A stretch of 63,441 nucleotides of DNA from NCBI GenBank assembly GCA_019418305.1, contig DYCA01000006.1, positions 8,473 to 71,913 of the forward strand. The letters are read 5' to 3'. The translations under genes and the position numbers were made by a program. The notes beneath the pieces are model-generated. The model did not search any database, was not told the origin of the DNA, and was given only the letters and a program-made list of their open reading frames with translations. The stretch's first letter is position 1. Every line of letters begins with the position of its first letter. Shown piece after piece: positions 50,001 to 57,115 of this stretch. The DNA comes from Clostridiales bacterium. Lineage in GTDB: Bacteria > Bacillota > Clostridia > Oscillospirales > Butyricicoccaceae.

Positions 50001-53000
50001 ACTACATGAAATCCAAACAGAGTTAAATTCGCTCTATGATCGCTTTGTTTCTGCATACGGAAATCTACATAGTCGCGGAAACAAGTTGGCATTTCATGAT
50101 GATGCAGGATATCCACTTTTGCTTGCCCTTGAGGATTTAGACGATGAACAGAACGTCAAGGGCAAAAGTGCAATTTTTACCCAACGCACGATCCGTCCCC
50201 ATATTGCGGTTACTCATGCAGATACACCGCAGGATGCATTAGGCTTATCTCTTGCGGAATGTGGTGCAATTGACTTCGATTATATGTCTGGTCTGCTGGA
50301 TGGCATGACACAGGACAAAATAATATCCGCTCTGCATGGCCAGATATTCCGCGACCCGACAAGCGGACGCTGGCAGCCCGCGGATGAATACCTGTCCGGC
50401 AATGTCCGCGAAAAGCTGCGTATTGCAAAGGAGTATGCTGAAAAAGACCCAACTTTCTCGGTTAATGTAAAAATGCTGGAGAGGGTACAGCCCGAACCGC
50501 TCACCGCTGCGGACATCAGCGTTCGACTTGGCACTACGTGGATACCGCCGGAAGATATCACGCAATTTGTCCGGGAAGTACTGCATCCACCTTATTATGC
50601 AGCAGATAAAATTACGGTTTCGTATTCCGACGCTGTCAAGCGGTGGCATGTTGCAAACAAAAGTATCGACAGAGATCGCAATTCCCCTGCGTATACGAAA
50701 TATGGAACAAACCGTGTCAATGGCTATGAGCTGCTTGAGCTATCCCTTAATTTGCGTGATGTCCAGATTTTTGATGTTAGAATTATAGACGGCCAAGAAA
50801 AGCGGATTCCCAACCATCAAGAGACAATCAAAGCACGCAATAAGCAGGATGCGCTACGGCAAGCATTTAAGGATTGGATATACGCTGACCCAGACCGACG
50901 CGCACGGCTGGTGGATTATTACAACACACGCTTTAACCATACACGGCCGCGCACGTTCAACGGGGACTACCTCTCCTTTCCGGGCATGAACCCCAATATC
51001 AATTTGCGCAAACACCAGCGCGATGCTGTAGCCCGCATTTTGTATGGCGGCAATACACTGCTCGCACATTGCGTTGGCGCGGGAAAAACGTGGACAATGG
51101 CAGCAGGCGCAATGGAGCTGCGTAGGCTCGGCCTTGCCCACAAGCCCATGTTTGTTGTCCCGAACAGCCTGACCGAACAATGGGGCGCTGAATTCCAGCA
51201 GCTTTATCCCGGCGCGCACATTCTTGTTGCTACTGAAAACGATTTTTCCAAGCAAAACCGGAAAGCGTTTTGCGCGCGCATTGCCACCGGCGATTATGAT
51301 GCGGTCATCATCGGTCATTCCCAGTTTGAAAAAGTACCGCTATCACCGGAAAACGAGCGCGCCCATATTGAAAAACAGCTCGATAATTTGGAACTGAGCC
51401 TGACTGCTGCCAAAAATGATAAGTCCATGAATTTTACCATTAAACAGCTTGAAAGCTCCAAAAAGAAATTGGAAACCCGTTTGAAAAAACTCATGGATGC
51501 TAAGGAAAAAGACGATGTCGTAACCTTTGAGCAGCTTGGCGTAGACCGGATTTTTGTGGATGAAGCTGATGAATTTAAGAACCTTGGCCTGTTTACAAAA
51601 ATGCGTAACGTAGCAGGCATCCAGACAACAGCCGCGCAAAAGAGCGAGGATATGGCAGCAAAATGTGAATACCTGAATGACCTCAGCGATTATAATGGTG
51701 TCGTTTTTGCTACCGGCACTCCAATCTCTAATAGCATGTCTGAACTGTATACCATGATGCGCTATCTTCAGTATGATGTACTGGAACAGACTGGCATGAC
51801 CGATTTTGACAGCTGGGCTTCGAGTTTCGGTGAGACAGTAACTTCTATGGAGCTATCTCCAGAAGGAACCGGCTACCGTGCGAAAACCCGTTTCGCAAAA
51901 TTTGTCAATTTACCAGAACTCATGAATCTATGGAAACAAGCAGCGGATATCCAGACGGCAGATATGCTTAATTTGGATCGGCCTGACGTAGAGTATCATA
52001 ATGAGATCGCGCAGCCGACACGGGAACAGAAAGACATGGTGCAGCAACTTGGCAAACGTGCGGATGCAGTGCGTGCCGGGGCGGTTGATCCGTACACGGA
52101 TAACATGCTGGCAATTACCAACGATGGACGGAAATTGGCGCTTGACCAGCGGCTTGCCGATCCCGCGCTACCAGATGTACCGGAAAGCAAACTGAACATG
52201 GTTGTACAAAATGTTTTTGATATTTGGGAAAAGACTAAGGCCGAAAAGAGCACACAGTTAATCTTCTGTGATCTTGCCACCCCAAGCGGACGAGGACAAC
52301 GTAAAAACAGCTTCTGCGCATACGATGATATTCGGGATAAGCTGATTGCACGCGGTGTTCCGGCAGATGAAATTGCGTATATCCACGATGCAGACACGGC
52401 TACGAAAAAAGCGGCGGTGCGGAATAAAATGAATGCCGGTACGATCCGTATCCTGCTCGGCTCAACCGCCAAAATGGGCGCAGGATTCAACGTGCAAACG
52501 CGTTTGGTCGCAGAGCATGAGGTGGATTGTCCGTGGCGTCCGCGCGATGTGGAACAGCGCGAAGGCCGCATCCTGCGTCAAGGAAACACCAATTCCAAGG
52601 TTGATATCTACCGATATGCTACTGAGGGCACGTTTGACAGTTATAACTGGCAGACCGTTGAAAACAAGCAGAAATTCATCGCCCAGGTAATGACCTCTAA
52701 AAACCCTGCGCGCACCTGTGAGGATGTGGATGATGCGGCTCTATCCTATGCCGAAATCAAGGCTCTTGCTGCCGGTGATCCCAAAATCAAAGAACGCATG
52801 GAGCTGGAAGTGGATGTGAATAAACTGTCTGTCCTGCGCAGCGCATATAAGAATGACCATTATCGGCTGCAAGATGATATCAACGTCAATCTGCCACATG
52901 AAATCGCCAAAAAGGAAAATCTTCTGACCGCATTACAGCATGACAGTGCGACATTTGCTGCAAACCATGCGCAGAGTGTAGGCGATACTTTCCGTGCAGA

Positions 53001-53490
53001 GATCTCTGGACATACGTTCACGAGCAAAGAAGATGCTGGGCAAGCACTGATTGACCGGATACACACCGAAGCAGAGAAAATCATGTCCGGTGCTGACGAT
53101 GCTCTTGCATGGAGTGATTCCATACAAATTGGCAGCTATTGCGGCTTTGACGTGCGCCTCACACGCGATGCACTAAAAAACATGGCATTGTGGGTACAAG
53201 GTAAAACTAAGCGTGAAGTGGAAATCGGCAATACGCCACAAGGGATGATGCAGCGGCTCGGTAACGCCCTTGCATCTTTCGAGCCGAATATATCCTCATG
53301 TGAGAAAAGCATTTCTCGCCTGAAGGAGCAGCTGGCCAGTGCTAAAGAAGATTTGGATAAGCCGTGGCCGCAGGAAGATGAGTACCAGATCAAGGTGGCG
53401 CGCCTGAACGAGCTGAATTTCTTATTAAGCAAGAAAGACGATCAGCCCCAGCTTGATCTGAAAGATGCTCAGCCCGAAGTGGTACAATAA
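44032..53490 (+). CDS. Giant methylase-helicase of the element
   Basis: A 3152-residue DNA-processing protein. The N-terminal module (MARFTVEELKDRQQELISRF; residues 1-250) resembles an ArdC/zincin-like or LPD-type domain. A low-complexity linker covers about 260-420. A MutS domain I-like segment lies near 833-900 (HPDNIVLYQMGDFFEMYAED). An N6-adenine methylase is at about 1570-1800 (LEPSCGVGNFFGM; motif IV is NVPFG rather than NPPY). An SNF2/DEAD helicase covers 2340-2900 (AHCVGAGKTWTMAAG, IFVDEADEFKN, AKMGAGFNVQ, REGRILRQGN). A C-terminal coiled coil ends it. Eight palindrome copies lie in frame in linkers. ATG 44032 follows AGAAAGGA. Such proteins are typical of Tn1549-like elements; their role in transfer or defence evasion is unclear. 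Confidence 0.92.
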   Translation: MARFTVEELKDRQQELISRFITEPERWKSFLDSASRTYKYAFLTQLLIYDQRPDATACAELPFWGNRMQRSIKRGSVGIGTIAVRHGKERVAYLFDVSDTVPRRDNIPSPYIWELRPDAQEAVLQGIERMTGDDPRLLDSFTDNLFIATQTAAFQKAQQYSDRLDFHRAAVSSAAWCVLRRCGIDPTLYVKEIPINSLSPEDVSSLGEVVQQTSETILRSIEQSMKELDGCKLFRFTTPKRIAEQEHSVYNKDTETAIDSPRKGDDGNEHTGAVGQGNERGQAVSSGDRRETVSRSNPGTLSDIRSGAAELHETQRTGVLSGNGSDREAERVSERRGDSRTGATGSDRVVHGKTGRDGREIESDRSDEMGRPDEQLPSLRSGDGAQRLGVQLTEPHTKPAAAQKASAAFPFNAEPVPEQLSLLSDDLTRQAQQNVFHRNTQEKNAQAAAAVVQDVFHQNTSQSALPGRYDFSQAEIDHVLRVGGNTDRQRECIVAAFEKQKSTIEIAAYLQTLYHGGNGFDAENGKFVAWYDNDGIHLSRGQAVRFDRSASVVSWQNAAERIGQLLQDGHFATNVELAEAEGYERSRLAKKFWNLYHDFSDEARKAGYLSCLAENPGRGFPEESAWITEQLKKTEFRATLLTEYQQFSTAHQENQDLLRFHYHRLDEMLSNLRDLDLPRQAFSSELTEIPAIKQFISMDEINDAMAGGSGFSGGKGRIFDYFQQPHTSKEKVDFLKAEYGIGGHSHALSGAIGSDEWHDGKGVRYKKRGCPDVKLTWDKAAAIITDLIHDGRYFSEQEQAEYQKIQEEKAHAIEAQQPDPSVWEYNDVKEHHPDNIVLYQMGDFFEMYAEDAKVAAQELDLYLATRAIPSGGRVQMCGFPTNKLEHYLELLRSKHDVTVSAIPEDGTQRREYSVLSIDHEAEQAISDHEAEFGADGTRVFRDTEATAAPTIRELHEQYKHTVLEAVTHDAAYRNACGHSDHENAVIEGNAAIRRAVLGSGNMELLRLYADTPEFRQRLHREIIDETYPQLHELLRPLSQDDIDNAIRTWNGDVKSKYAVVRYMEEHGLEQGTAVWLSREYGGNDSNSLFFVRAGSPEHVELSWSDVQHRIAQLIRDGSFLTEQDQLTETQNHQSDYQLLDRLRADCEYFLGEGQRNEKHLWAGNVHAQIAKMRELYDTLPEKPEWLTKEAIDNYENRMSPRYQVVVYDLVEYGFDEKQEYQTLSDAEKAAQGYVDGTMESDGFAYDGAAVYDHQERKYLRIVGHFPDQTAQAQVNPPKPAEEPYIICNWSESPIFEDGKQYSIYEFDTLMRQADDERVAGKNAALKKYGTWEAWNAADDPELARFLGYDKTKFTIVMPDGRTFTERQDIGDGDGGLLDFLNQYPKYSNVLPILRQAALREQHADDPARDVFQGNTLEKSVQSAAADPVHDVFQGNTLEESAQTAAADPAHDVFQGNTLEESAQTAAADPVHDVFQGNTLEESAQTAADPARDVFQGNTLEESTTDEPMKSTDEALYEHPVYVQVNGDWRPFPNSKAAEEAAYKEYKDNLRRSAKNFHLTDDHLGEGGPKAKFQTNIAAIKLLKYLEKTTGQATTEQQEVLSRYVGWGGLADAFDQNKTSWAAEYSELKELLTPEEYAAARSSTLNAHYTSPTVIRAIYDAVNRMGFESGTILEPSCGVGNFFGMLPESMSDSKLYGVELDSISGRIARQLYPNANIAVAGFEHTQFADNSFDLAIGNVPFGDYKLADSRYDKDNLLIHDYFFVKSLDKVKPNGVVAFITSKGTMDKKDTHVRRLLAQKADLLGAIRLPNNAFKANAGAEVTTDIIFLQKRETPPAHDPEWVQLGQNQDGLAMNSYFISHPEMILGEMKMESTRYGYDTTCAPTIGANLSDQLAKAIDHLQFKHVFHRNTQQEAETVTTQSPVSSEDIVTSEVQSFSFFIHNGNLCYKGLDDIHLADLNKTAMQRVRSMIKIRDTARQLIWEQSNGCSDDRLHEIQTELNSLYDRFVSAYGNLHSRGNKLAFHDDAGYPLLLALEDLDDEQNVKGKSAIFTQRTIRPHIAVTHADTPQDALGLSLAECGAIDFDYMSGLLDGMTQDKIISALHGQIFRDPTSGRWQPADEYLSGNVREKLRIAKEYAEKDPTFSVNVKMLERVQPEPLTAADISVRLGTTWIPPEDITQFVREVLHPPYYAADKITVSYSDAVKRWHVANKSIDRDRNSPAYTKYGTNRVNGYELLELSLNLRDVQIFDVRIIDGQEKRIPNHQETIKARNKQDALRQAFKDWIYADPDRRARLVDYYNTRFNHTRPRTFNGDYLSFPGMNPNINLRKHQRDAVARILYGGNTLLAHCVGAGKTWTMAAGAMELRRLGLAHKPMFVVPNSLTEQWGAEFQQLYPGAHILVATENDFSKQNRKAFCARIATGDYDAVIIGHSQFEKVPLSPENERAHIEKQLDNLELSLTAAKNDKSMNFTIKQLESSKKKLETRLKKLMDAKEKDDVVTFEQLGVDRIFVDEADEFKNLGLFTKMRNVAGIQTTAAQKSEDMAAKCEYLNDLSDYNGVVFATGTPISNSMSELYTMMRYLQYDVLEQTGMTDFDSWASSFGETVTSMELSPEGTGYRAKTRFAKFVNLPELMNLWKQAADIQTADMLNLDRPDVEYHNEIAQPTREQKDMVQQLGKRADAVRAGAVDPYTDNMLAITNDGRKLALDQRLADPALPDVPESKLNMVVQNVFDIWEKTKAEKSTQLIFCDLATPSGRGQRKNSFCAYDDIRDKLIARGVPADEIAYIHDADTATKKAAVRNKMNAGTIRILLGSTAKMGAGFNVQTRLVAEHEVDCPWRPRDVEQREGRILRQGNTNSKVDIYRYATEGTFDSYNWQTVENKQKFIAQVMTSKNPARTCEDVDDAALSYAEIKALAAGDPKIKERMELEVDVNKLSVLRSAYKNDHYRLQDDINVNLPHEIAKKENLLTALQHDSATFAANHAQSVGDTFRAEISGHTFTSKEDAGQALIDRIHTEAEKIMSGADDALAWSDSIQIGSYCGFDVRLTRDALKNMALWVQGKTKREVEIGNTPQGMMQRLGNALASFEPNISSCEKSISRLKEQLASAKEDLDKPWPQEDEYQIKVARLNELNFLLSKKDDQPQLDLKDAQPEVVQ
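44834..45208 (+). CDS. TnpV-like gene overprinted inside the giant gene
   Basis: A 124-residue frame, shifted by one base relative to the giant gene. ATG 44834 has AAAAGGAG nine bases upstream. It reads MSIQEQLDKAMNEDRQCHLG, then HYLTFGVERLNYMKRNEPEF, HAQAQLDRIVSSMAKQDGTD and DPMKWVGLMNNYRHCAAEMV. This resembles the TnpV family carried by Clostridial transposons (middle RMERIIAQMAxxEGVTE and the MEWVRRMNxIRNRAEE end). In the same bases the giant protein reads low-complexity Arg/Gly/Asp/Ser sequence. A Shine-Dalgarno and ordered sequence argue for a real overlapping gene, possibly the older frame into which the helicase linker was read. Confidence 0.7.
   Translation: MSIQEQLDKAMNEDRQCHLGTDGKQYHDPTPAHYLTFGVERLNYMKRNEPEFYQEMVVTGKLNEYLNDVETHAQAQLDRIVSSMAKQDGTDEKLKATDPMKWVGLMNNYRHCAAEMVRNDWVYN
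45334..45410. repeat. Two parS-like palindromes in the giant gene
   Basis: GTGTTCCATCGGAACAC at 45334-45350 and GTGTTCCATCAGAACAC at 45394-45410 (one arm change). Both are in frame, giving NVFHRNT and DVFHQNT, 60 bp apart. Confidence 0.93.
48259..48524. repeat. Five parS-like palindromes clustered in the giant gene
   Basis: GTGTTCCAAGGGAACAC at 48259, 48322, 48385, 48448 and 48508 (spacings 63, 63, 63 and 60 bp), all in frame. The encoded unit is about DVFQGNTLEESAQTAAADPA. A different central triplet (AAG) from the ATC/ATT copies. Confidence 0.95.
49741..49757. repeat. Single parS-like palindrome in the giant gene
   Basis: GTGTTCCATCGGAACAC, in frame, giving HVFHRNTQQEAE in a linker after the methylase domain. 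Confidence 0.93.
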
Positions 53491-53549
53491 ACCTTTTACT
53501 ATGGTTTGTATTTTAGCTTTTGCTTTACTGTTATAAAGGCGGTGATTAT

Positions 53550-53993
53550 ATGACAATCGGAGAAAAAATAAGAATGCTCCGCAATTTTCGAGGTATGTCG
53601 CAAAAAGAACTTGGTTCTGCAATGGGTTTTGGGAAAAATGGGTCTGACAATCGAATCACACAATATGAAAATAATTATCGGATTCCCGATAAAAAAATCC
53701 TTGGCGAAATTGCTCGTGTTCTGCGAGTTAATCCTGAGCTTTTTCGGATGGAAAACTCAGGCACGCTACAAGATTTCATATATGCTTTGCTGTGGATGAA
53801 CGAAGAATTCCCCGGACATATTCACCTGTTTCAAATCAAACAAAGTGCTGACAGTACCACAAACCCAATAGCCATTTATTTTGAGTTACCTGATATAAAT
53901 AAGTTTTTGAGCGATTGGCTATCTCATGAACAAGAATTGGCTGAAGGTAAAATCAGTGCAGATGATTTTCGAGAATGGAAATTCAGTAGGTAA
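53550..53993 (+). CDS. XRE-family regulator, copy 1
   Basis: A 147-residue protein with an N-terminal XRE helix-turn-helix (KIRMLRNFRGMSQKELGSAM, RITQYENNYRIPDKKILGEI) and a C-terminal ligand- or dimer-type domain ending ELAEGKISADDFREWKFSR. ATG 53550 follows AAAGGCGG. It lies 59 bases after the giant gene and is duplicated by the next gene. Confidence 0.85.
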   Translation: MTIGEKIRMLRNFRGMSQKELGSAMGFGKNGSDNRITQYENNYRIPDKKILGEIARVLRVNPELFRMENSGTLQDFIYALLWMNEEFPGHIHLFQIKQSADSTTNPIAIYFELPDINKFLSDWLSHEQELAEGKISADDFREWKFSR

Positions 53994-54076
53994 GATAACT
54001 TCTGCCTTCATAACAAAGTGGTTGTGATATCAATATAATCAGCAGCCTGAAACACTGAATGGAGGTTTACAAAAAA

Positions 54077-54544
54077 GTGCAGTACATGACAGTAGGAGAT
54101 AGAATGCGAATGCTCCGCAATTTTCGAGGTATGACACAAACAGATTTGGGCATTGCTATCGGCTTTCCTGAAAAGGGTGCAAATAAACGGATTGTGCAGT
54201 ATGAAATTAACTATCGTACCCCAAAGAAAGAGCTTCTTGATGAGATTGCCCATGTTCTACGAGTTAACCCCAATAATTTCCGTGTTAAAAATACCGGCTC
54301 GCTGCAAGACCTCATGTACGAACTGCTGTGGCTGGACGAGGAATACCCCAATTTCATTCATTTGTTTAAGATGAGACATGGTGCTGGCACCCACCCATTC
54401 TCATTTTTCAACAATACAGTAGGCATTTATTTTAATTCGCCTGCCATGAATGAATTTTTGAATGAATGGTTAGTGCGCAAGCAAGAATTGGCCGAAGGTA
54501 AAATCAGTAAAGACGATTACCGAGAATGGAAATTCAATAGGTAA
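54077..54544 (+). CDS. XRE-family regulator, copy 2
   Basis: A paralogue of the 53550 protein over its full length: MRMLRNFRGMTQTDLGIAIG, RIVQYEINYRTPKKELLDEI, and the same end, ELAEGKISKDDYREWKFNR. GTG 54077 has GGAGG 11 bases upstream; ATG 54086 gives the exact start homologous to copy 1 but is farther from that site. The pair is a tandem duplication. A parS-like palindrome lies nine bases after the stop. Confidence 0.82.
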   Translation: MQYMTVGDRMRMLRNFRGMTQTDLGIAIGFPEKGANKRIVQYEINYRTPKKELLDEIAHVLRVNPNNFRVKNTGSLQDLMYELLWLDEEYPNFIHLFKMRHGAGTHPFSFFNNTVGIYFNSPAMNEFLNEWLVRKQELAEGKISKDDYREWKFNR

Positions 54545-54552
54545 AAAACAAT

Positions 54553-54569
54553 GTGTTCCATTGGAACAC
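54553..54569. repeat. parS-like palindrome, last copy
   Basis: GTGTTCCATTGGAACAC, between the second XRE gene and a bidirectional terminator. It is the rightmost copy seen; none occurs in the secretion module. Confidence 0.88.
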
Positions 54570-54576
54570 AAAAAGA

Positions 54577-54618
54577 GCGCCCGCCGCTCACAGCTTACGC
54601 TGTGAACGACGGGCGCTT
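54577..54618. terminator. Bidirectional terminator between the two halves of the element
   Basis: GCGCCCG/CGGGCGC outer stem and CACAGC/GCTGTG inner stem around TTAC, with A-rich and T-rich flanks, between convergent genes. Confidence 0.85.
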
Positions 54619-54663
54619 TTTCTTTTAAGATTTCCGCACGAAAGCGGTCTTGATAATAGGGAA

Positions 54664-57108
54664 CTAATTTACAGCTGCGCCCCCCCAGCCCCAGCCGCCG
54701 AAGCCGTAGTAGCTGGTCCACGATTCCAGTGTATCCGTGGAGCTGCCGCCAATATTAGAGATAATCATACCATTACCAATGTATATACCGACATGTCCAG
54801 CATTTAAGCCGCAACCACAAGTTGTACGAGAGTTGTATACCGCTGGGTCGTTATAAACCATCGCGCCTACGGGGATATTGGAGCTATCCGTGCTTACGAC
54901 GTTCGTTACCCTGTTGCGTCCGGCACAGCACCAGTTGTTGACCTGCACTCCTGCAGCACGGTACACTTGCTCTGCCCACATTTCGCAATATCCGGCAGGA
55001 GCCGTGATCCCGTAGTTCTGATAATCCTGTGCAATAGCAACAATACGCTGCTGGACATCAGAGCTTAATCCGCCGTTATACTGTTTAACCAACCGAACGT
55101 AGAACATATTGCCGTAATTGTATCGCCAGCCGCCATTTTCTGCAATGGATATCTCGTTCTTATACGTTACCTTTACACCGCCGGATTTCTGTTCTGCAAA
55201 CGCCTGTGCCAGTTCAAAACTGTACTTGCCACCACGCGCCGCAACATAGTCCAGAAATCCACCACCATAGTTGTATGCTTGAATAACAGAATCAAGATCG
55301 CATCCCAAGCTATTAGCCCGTCGTACCAGCTCAGAGTAGTATTTGCATCCCTGCTTGATCGAGGCTTCCTTGCTCAGGGAATTAGGTGGCAAACCCAGAG
55401 ATTCCGAGGATTGCATTACATCCTCCAGCAGACCGCCACTTTCTACCTGTATGATAGCCAGCAACGTATTTACATGGTCAGAGATCCCATACATTCTTGC
55501 ATACTTCTCTACCAACTCTTTAAGGGCCAGCACCTCTGGGGACAGGGCTTTTCCGCCCGCAGAATTAAGTAAAGCAGACAATTCAGACCGATAATCTTCC
55601 AACAATTCATGTAGCATCGTTTTTTGCGCATTGGAAAAGTGATATTTATCTGCTGCTTGATCTGCCGTCAGACGTGAAATTCCTACATGCAGAATCCGAT
55701 CCCCGTCCTCCGTTTTTGTATACCATTTGGTGTACGGGTTCATGTCCATATAAACTTGCTTCAGGATGGCACACTGCTCCGAAGCCATTGTCATTGCATC
55801 CAGCCCGTCAATCTCCGTCACCTTTACCGCAAACACAGCCAATACTTCAACACTGTCGGCATAGGCACCCTCGTATTCCACACGGTCATAGTTTTCACCG
55901 CTCAACACCTGCTCAGACCATGCCCGCTGTGCCATCATGTATGCCTGTCCGACACTCACTATGTTGACATTGCTGGTGTTCATTTCATCAGCGAACAGAA
56001 GCCCCAGCGGCGAAGCCATGATGCTGATCGGCGCAACGATCATACACATTACCAAAACAACGGCCGCACCAATCAGCACGATTTTCCCCTTTGCTGCACT
56101 GGCAACTTTGCTAATAGCAGATCCAGCCGCCTTAAAAATCCCTTTTTTAGCTGTGGTGGATGCTGCACCTTGTGCGCCTTTCACCAGTTTTTGCATCTGT
56201 TTACGCTTTAACTTTTTAACACCAGCAGCTCTCGCGCGTAAACGGTACTCAATATTTTTCAGCACACCGGTACTTCTGCGCATGGGGACGGATGCAGCGG
56301 GCGTATTTGGTGATATGCCCGCTGCACGGAGCTGCATTGACGCACGATTTATCCGCATGGATGCTGTCCGACGTCCTGCGCCATACAGACCACTGTTTAT
56401 ACGCATTGGATTGTATAAGGTTTGCGACTGTGCAGTTGCAGAACGCTTCGCTGTTCTTGCTGCTCGATTCCGCGCCTGCATCTGTTGTCTCGTTCGGAGC
56501 TGCCGCCCGGCTGCAAGACGATACCTCTGGCGTTTTTTGATCTGCGTCCTGCGTATATTCGCATTTTGCCGCGTACTCTGATAGGAATAGCGGAGCCGCA
56601 CCTTGCCGTTTGCATCAATGTAGCGCCGAACTGTGCGCCGCACAGACTTCTTTGCTGCACGAGCATCCAAGGTGTCTGTCACCTTTTGACGTGTTGTACC
56701 ATATAGAGCGTGTGCAGCCTTGCCGGTGCGCCACGCACCACGCACAGTATGTATTGCCACTTCCTGTGCGCCGCGCTCCATGGTGGTTTCAGCCTGACTA
56801 ACAGCGGCTGCATCCGCCCGTTGGCCGTTTTGTTCCTGGCTCTTTTTTCGCTCCTTCAGATCTTGTTTCCGGCGAATGAGTTTACGAATCATGTAATGTT
56901 TCATGATACGCTTTTTGCGAACCGTTTTCGCCTTGTTTGCATCTTGCGGCCTACCGGATGCAGACTTCTTCCGAACAGTGCGCGCCTGTAATTCTGCATC
57001 AGACCGCGTCCTGCTGCCATTATAGCGTTTTTCACCCCCTCCAGCAGATTTTTCTGTGCTGGAGGAGGTTGCCTTTACCTGCGGTGTTTTATATTTGTAT
57101 ATTGCCAT
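54664..57108 (-). CDS. CwlT-like two-domain peptidoglycan hydrolase
   Basis: An 814-residue membrane-anchored hydrolase that would open the wall for the conjugation channel. Residues 1-340 are very basic and probably cytoplasmic or unstructured, followed by one membrane helix near 345-365 (KIVLIGAAVVLVMCMIVAPI). The lysozyme/transglycosylase-like domain has AIIQVESGGLLEDVMQSSES near residue 555 and AYNYGGGFLDY. The C-terminal NlpC/P60- or CHAP-like domain has Cys in APAGYCEMWAEQVYRAAG and His in LNAGHVGIYIGNGMIISN. ATG 57108. It is co-directional with virB4, seven bases after it. Confidence 0.88.
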   Translation of the reverse strand: MAIYKYKTPQVKATSSSTEKSAGGGEKRYNGSRTRSDAELQARTVRKKSASGRPQDANKAKTVRKKRIMKHYMIRKLIRRKQDLKERKKSQEQNGQRADAAAVSQAETTMERGAQEVAIHTVRGAWRTGKAAHALYGTTRQKVTDTLDARAAKKSVRRTVRRYIDANGKVRLRYSYQSTRQNANIRRTQIKKRQRYRLAAGRQLRTRQQMQARNRAARTAKRSATAQSQTLYNPMRINSGLYGAGRRTASMRINRASMQLRAAGISPNTPAASVPMRRSTGVLKNIEYRLRARAAGVKKLKRKQMQKLVKGAQGAASTTAKKGIFKAAGSAISKVASAAKGKIVLIGAAVVLVMCMIVAPISIMASPLGLLFADEMNTSNVNIVSVGQAYMMAQRAWSEQVLSGENYDRVEYEGAYADSVEVLAVFAVKVTEIDGLDAMTMASEQCAILKQVYMDMNPYTKWYTKTEDGDRILHVGISRLTADQAADKYHFSNAQKTMLHELLEDYRSELSALLNSAGGKALSPEVLALKELVEKYARMYGISDHVNTLLAIIQVESGGLLEDVMQSSESLGLPPNSLSKEASIKQGCKYYSELVRRANSLGCDLDSVIQAYNYGGGFLDYVAARGGKYSFELAQAFAEQKSGGVKVTYKNEISIAENGGWRYNYGNMFYVRLVKQYNGGLSSDVQQRIVAIAQDYQNYGITAPAGYCEMWAEQVYRAAGVQVNNWCCAGRNRVTNVVSTDSSNIPVGAMVYNDPAVYNSRTTCGCGLNAGHVGIYIGNGMIISNIGGSSTDTLESWTSYYGFGGWGWGGAAVN

Positions 57109-57115
57109 ACGCTTA

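Noticed and set aside
32451..54569. Classical chromosomal parS (16 bp, 4-base centre)
   Set aside because: All copies have a 3-base centre and GTGTTCC arms, so the site is at most parS-like.
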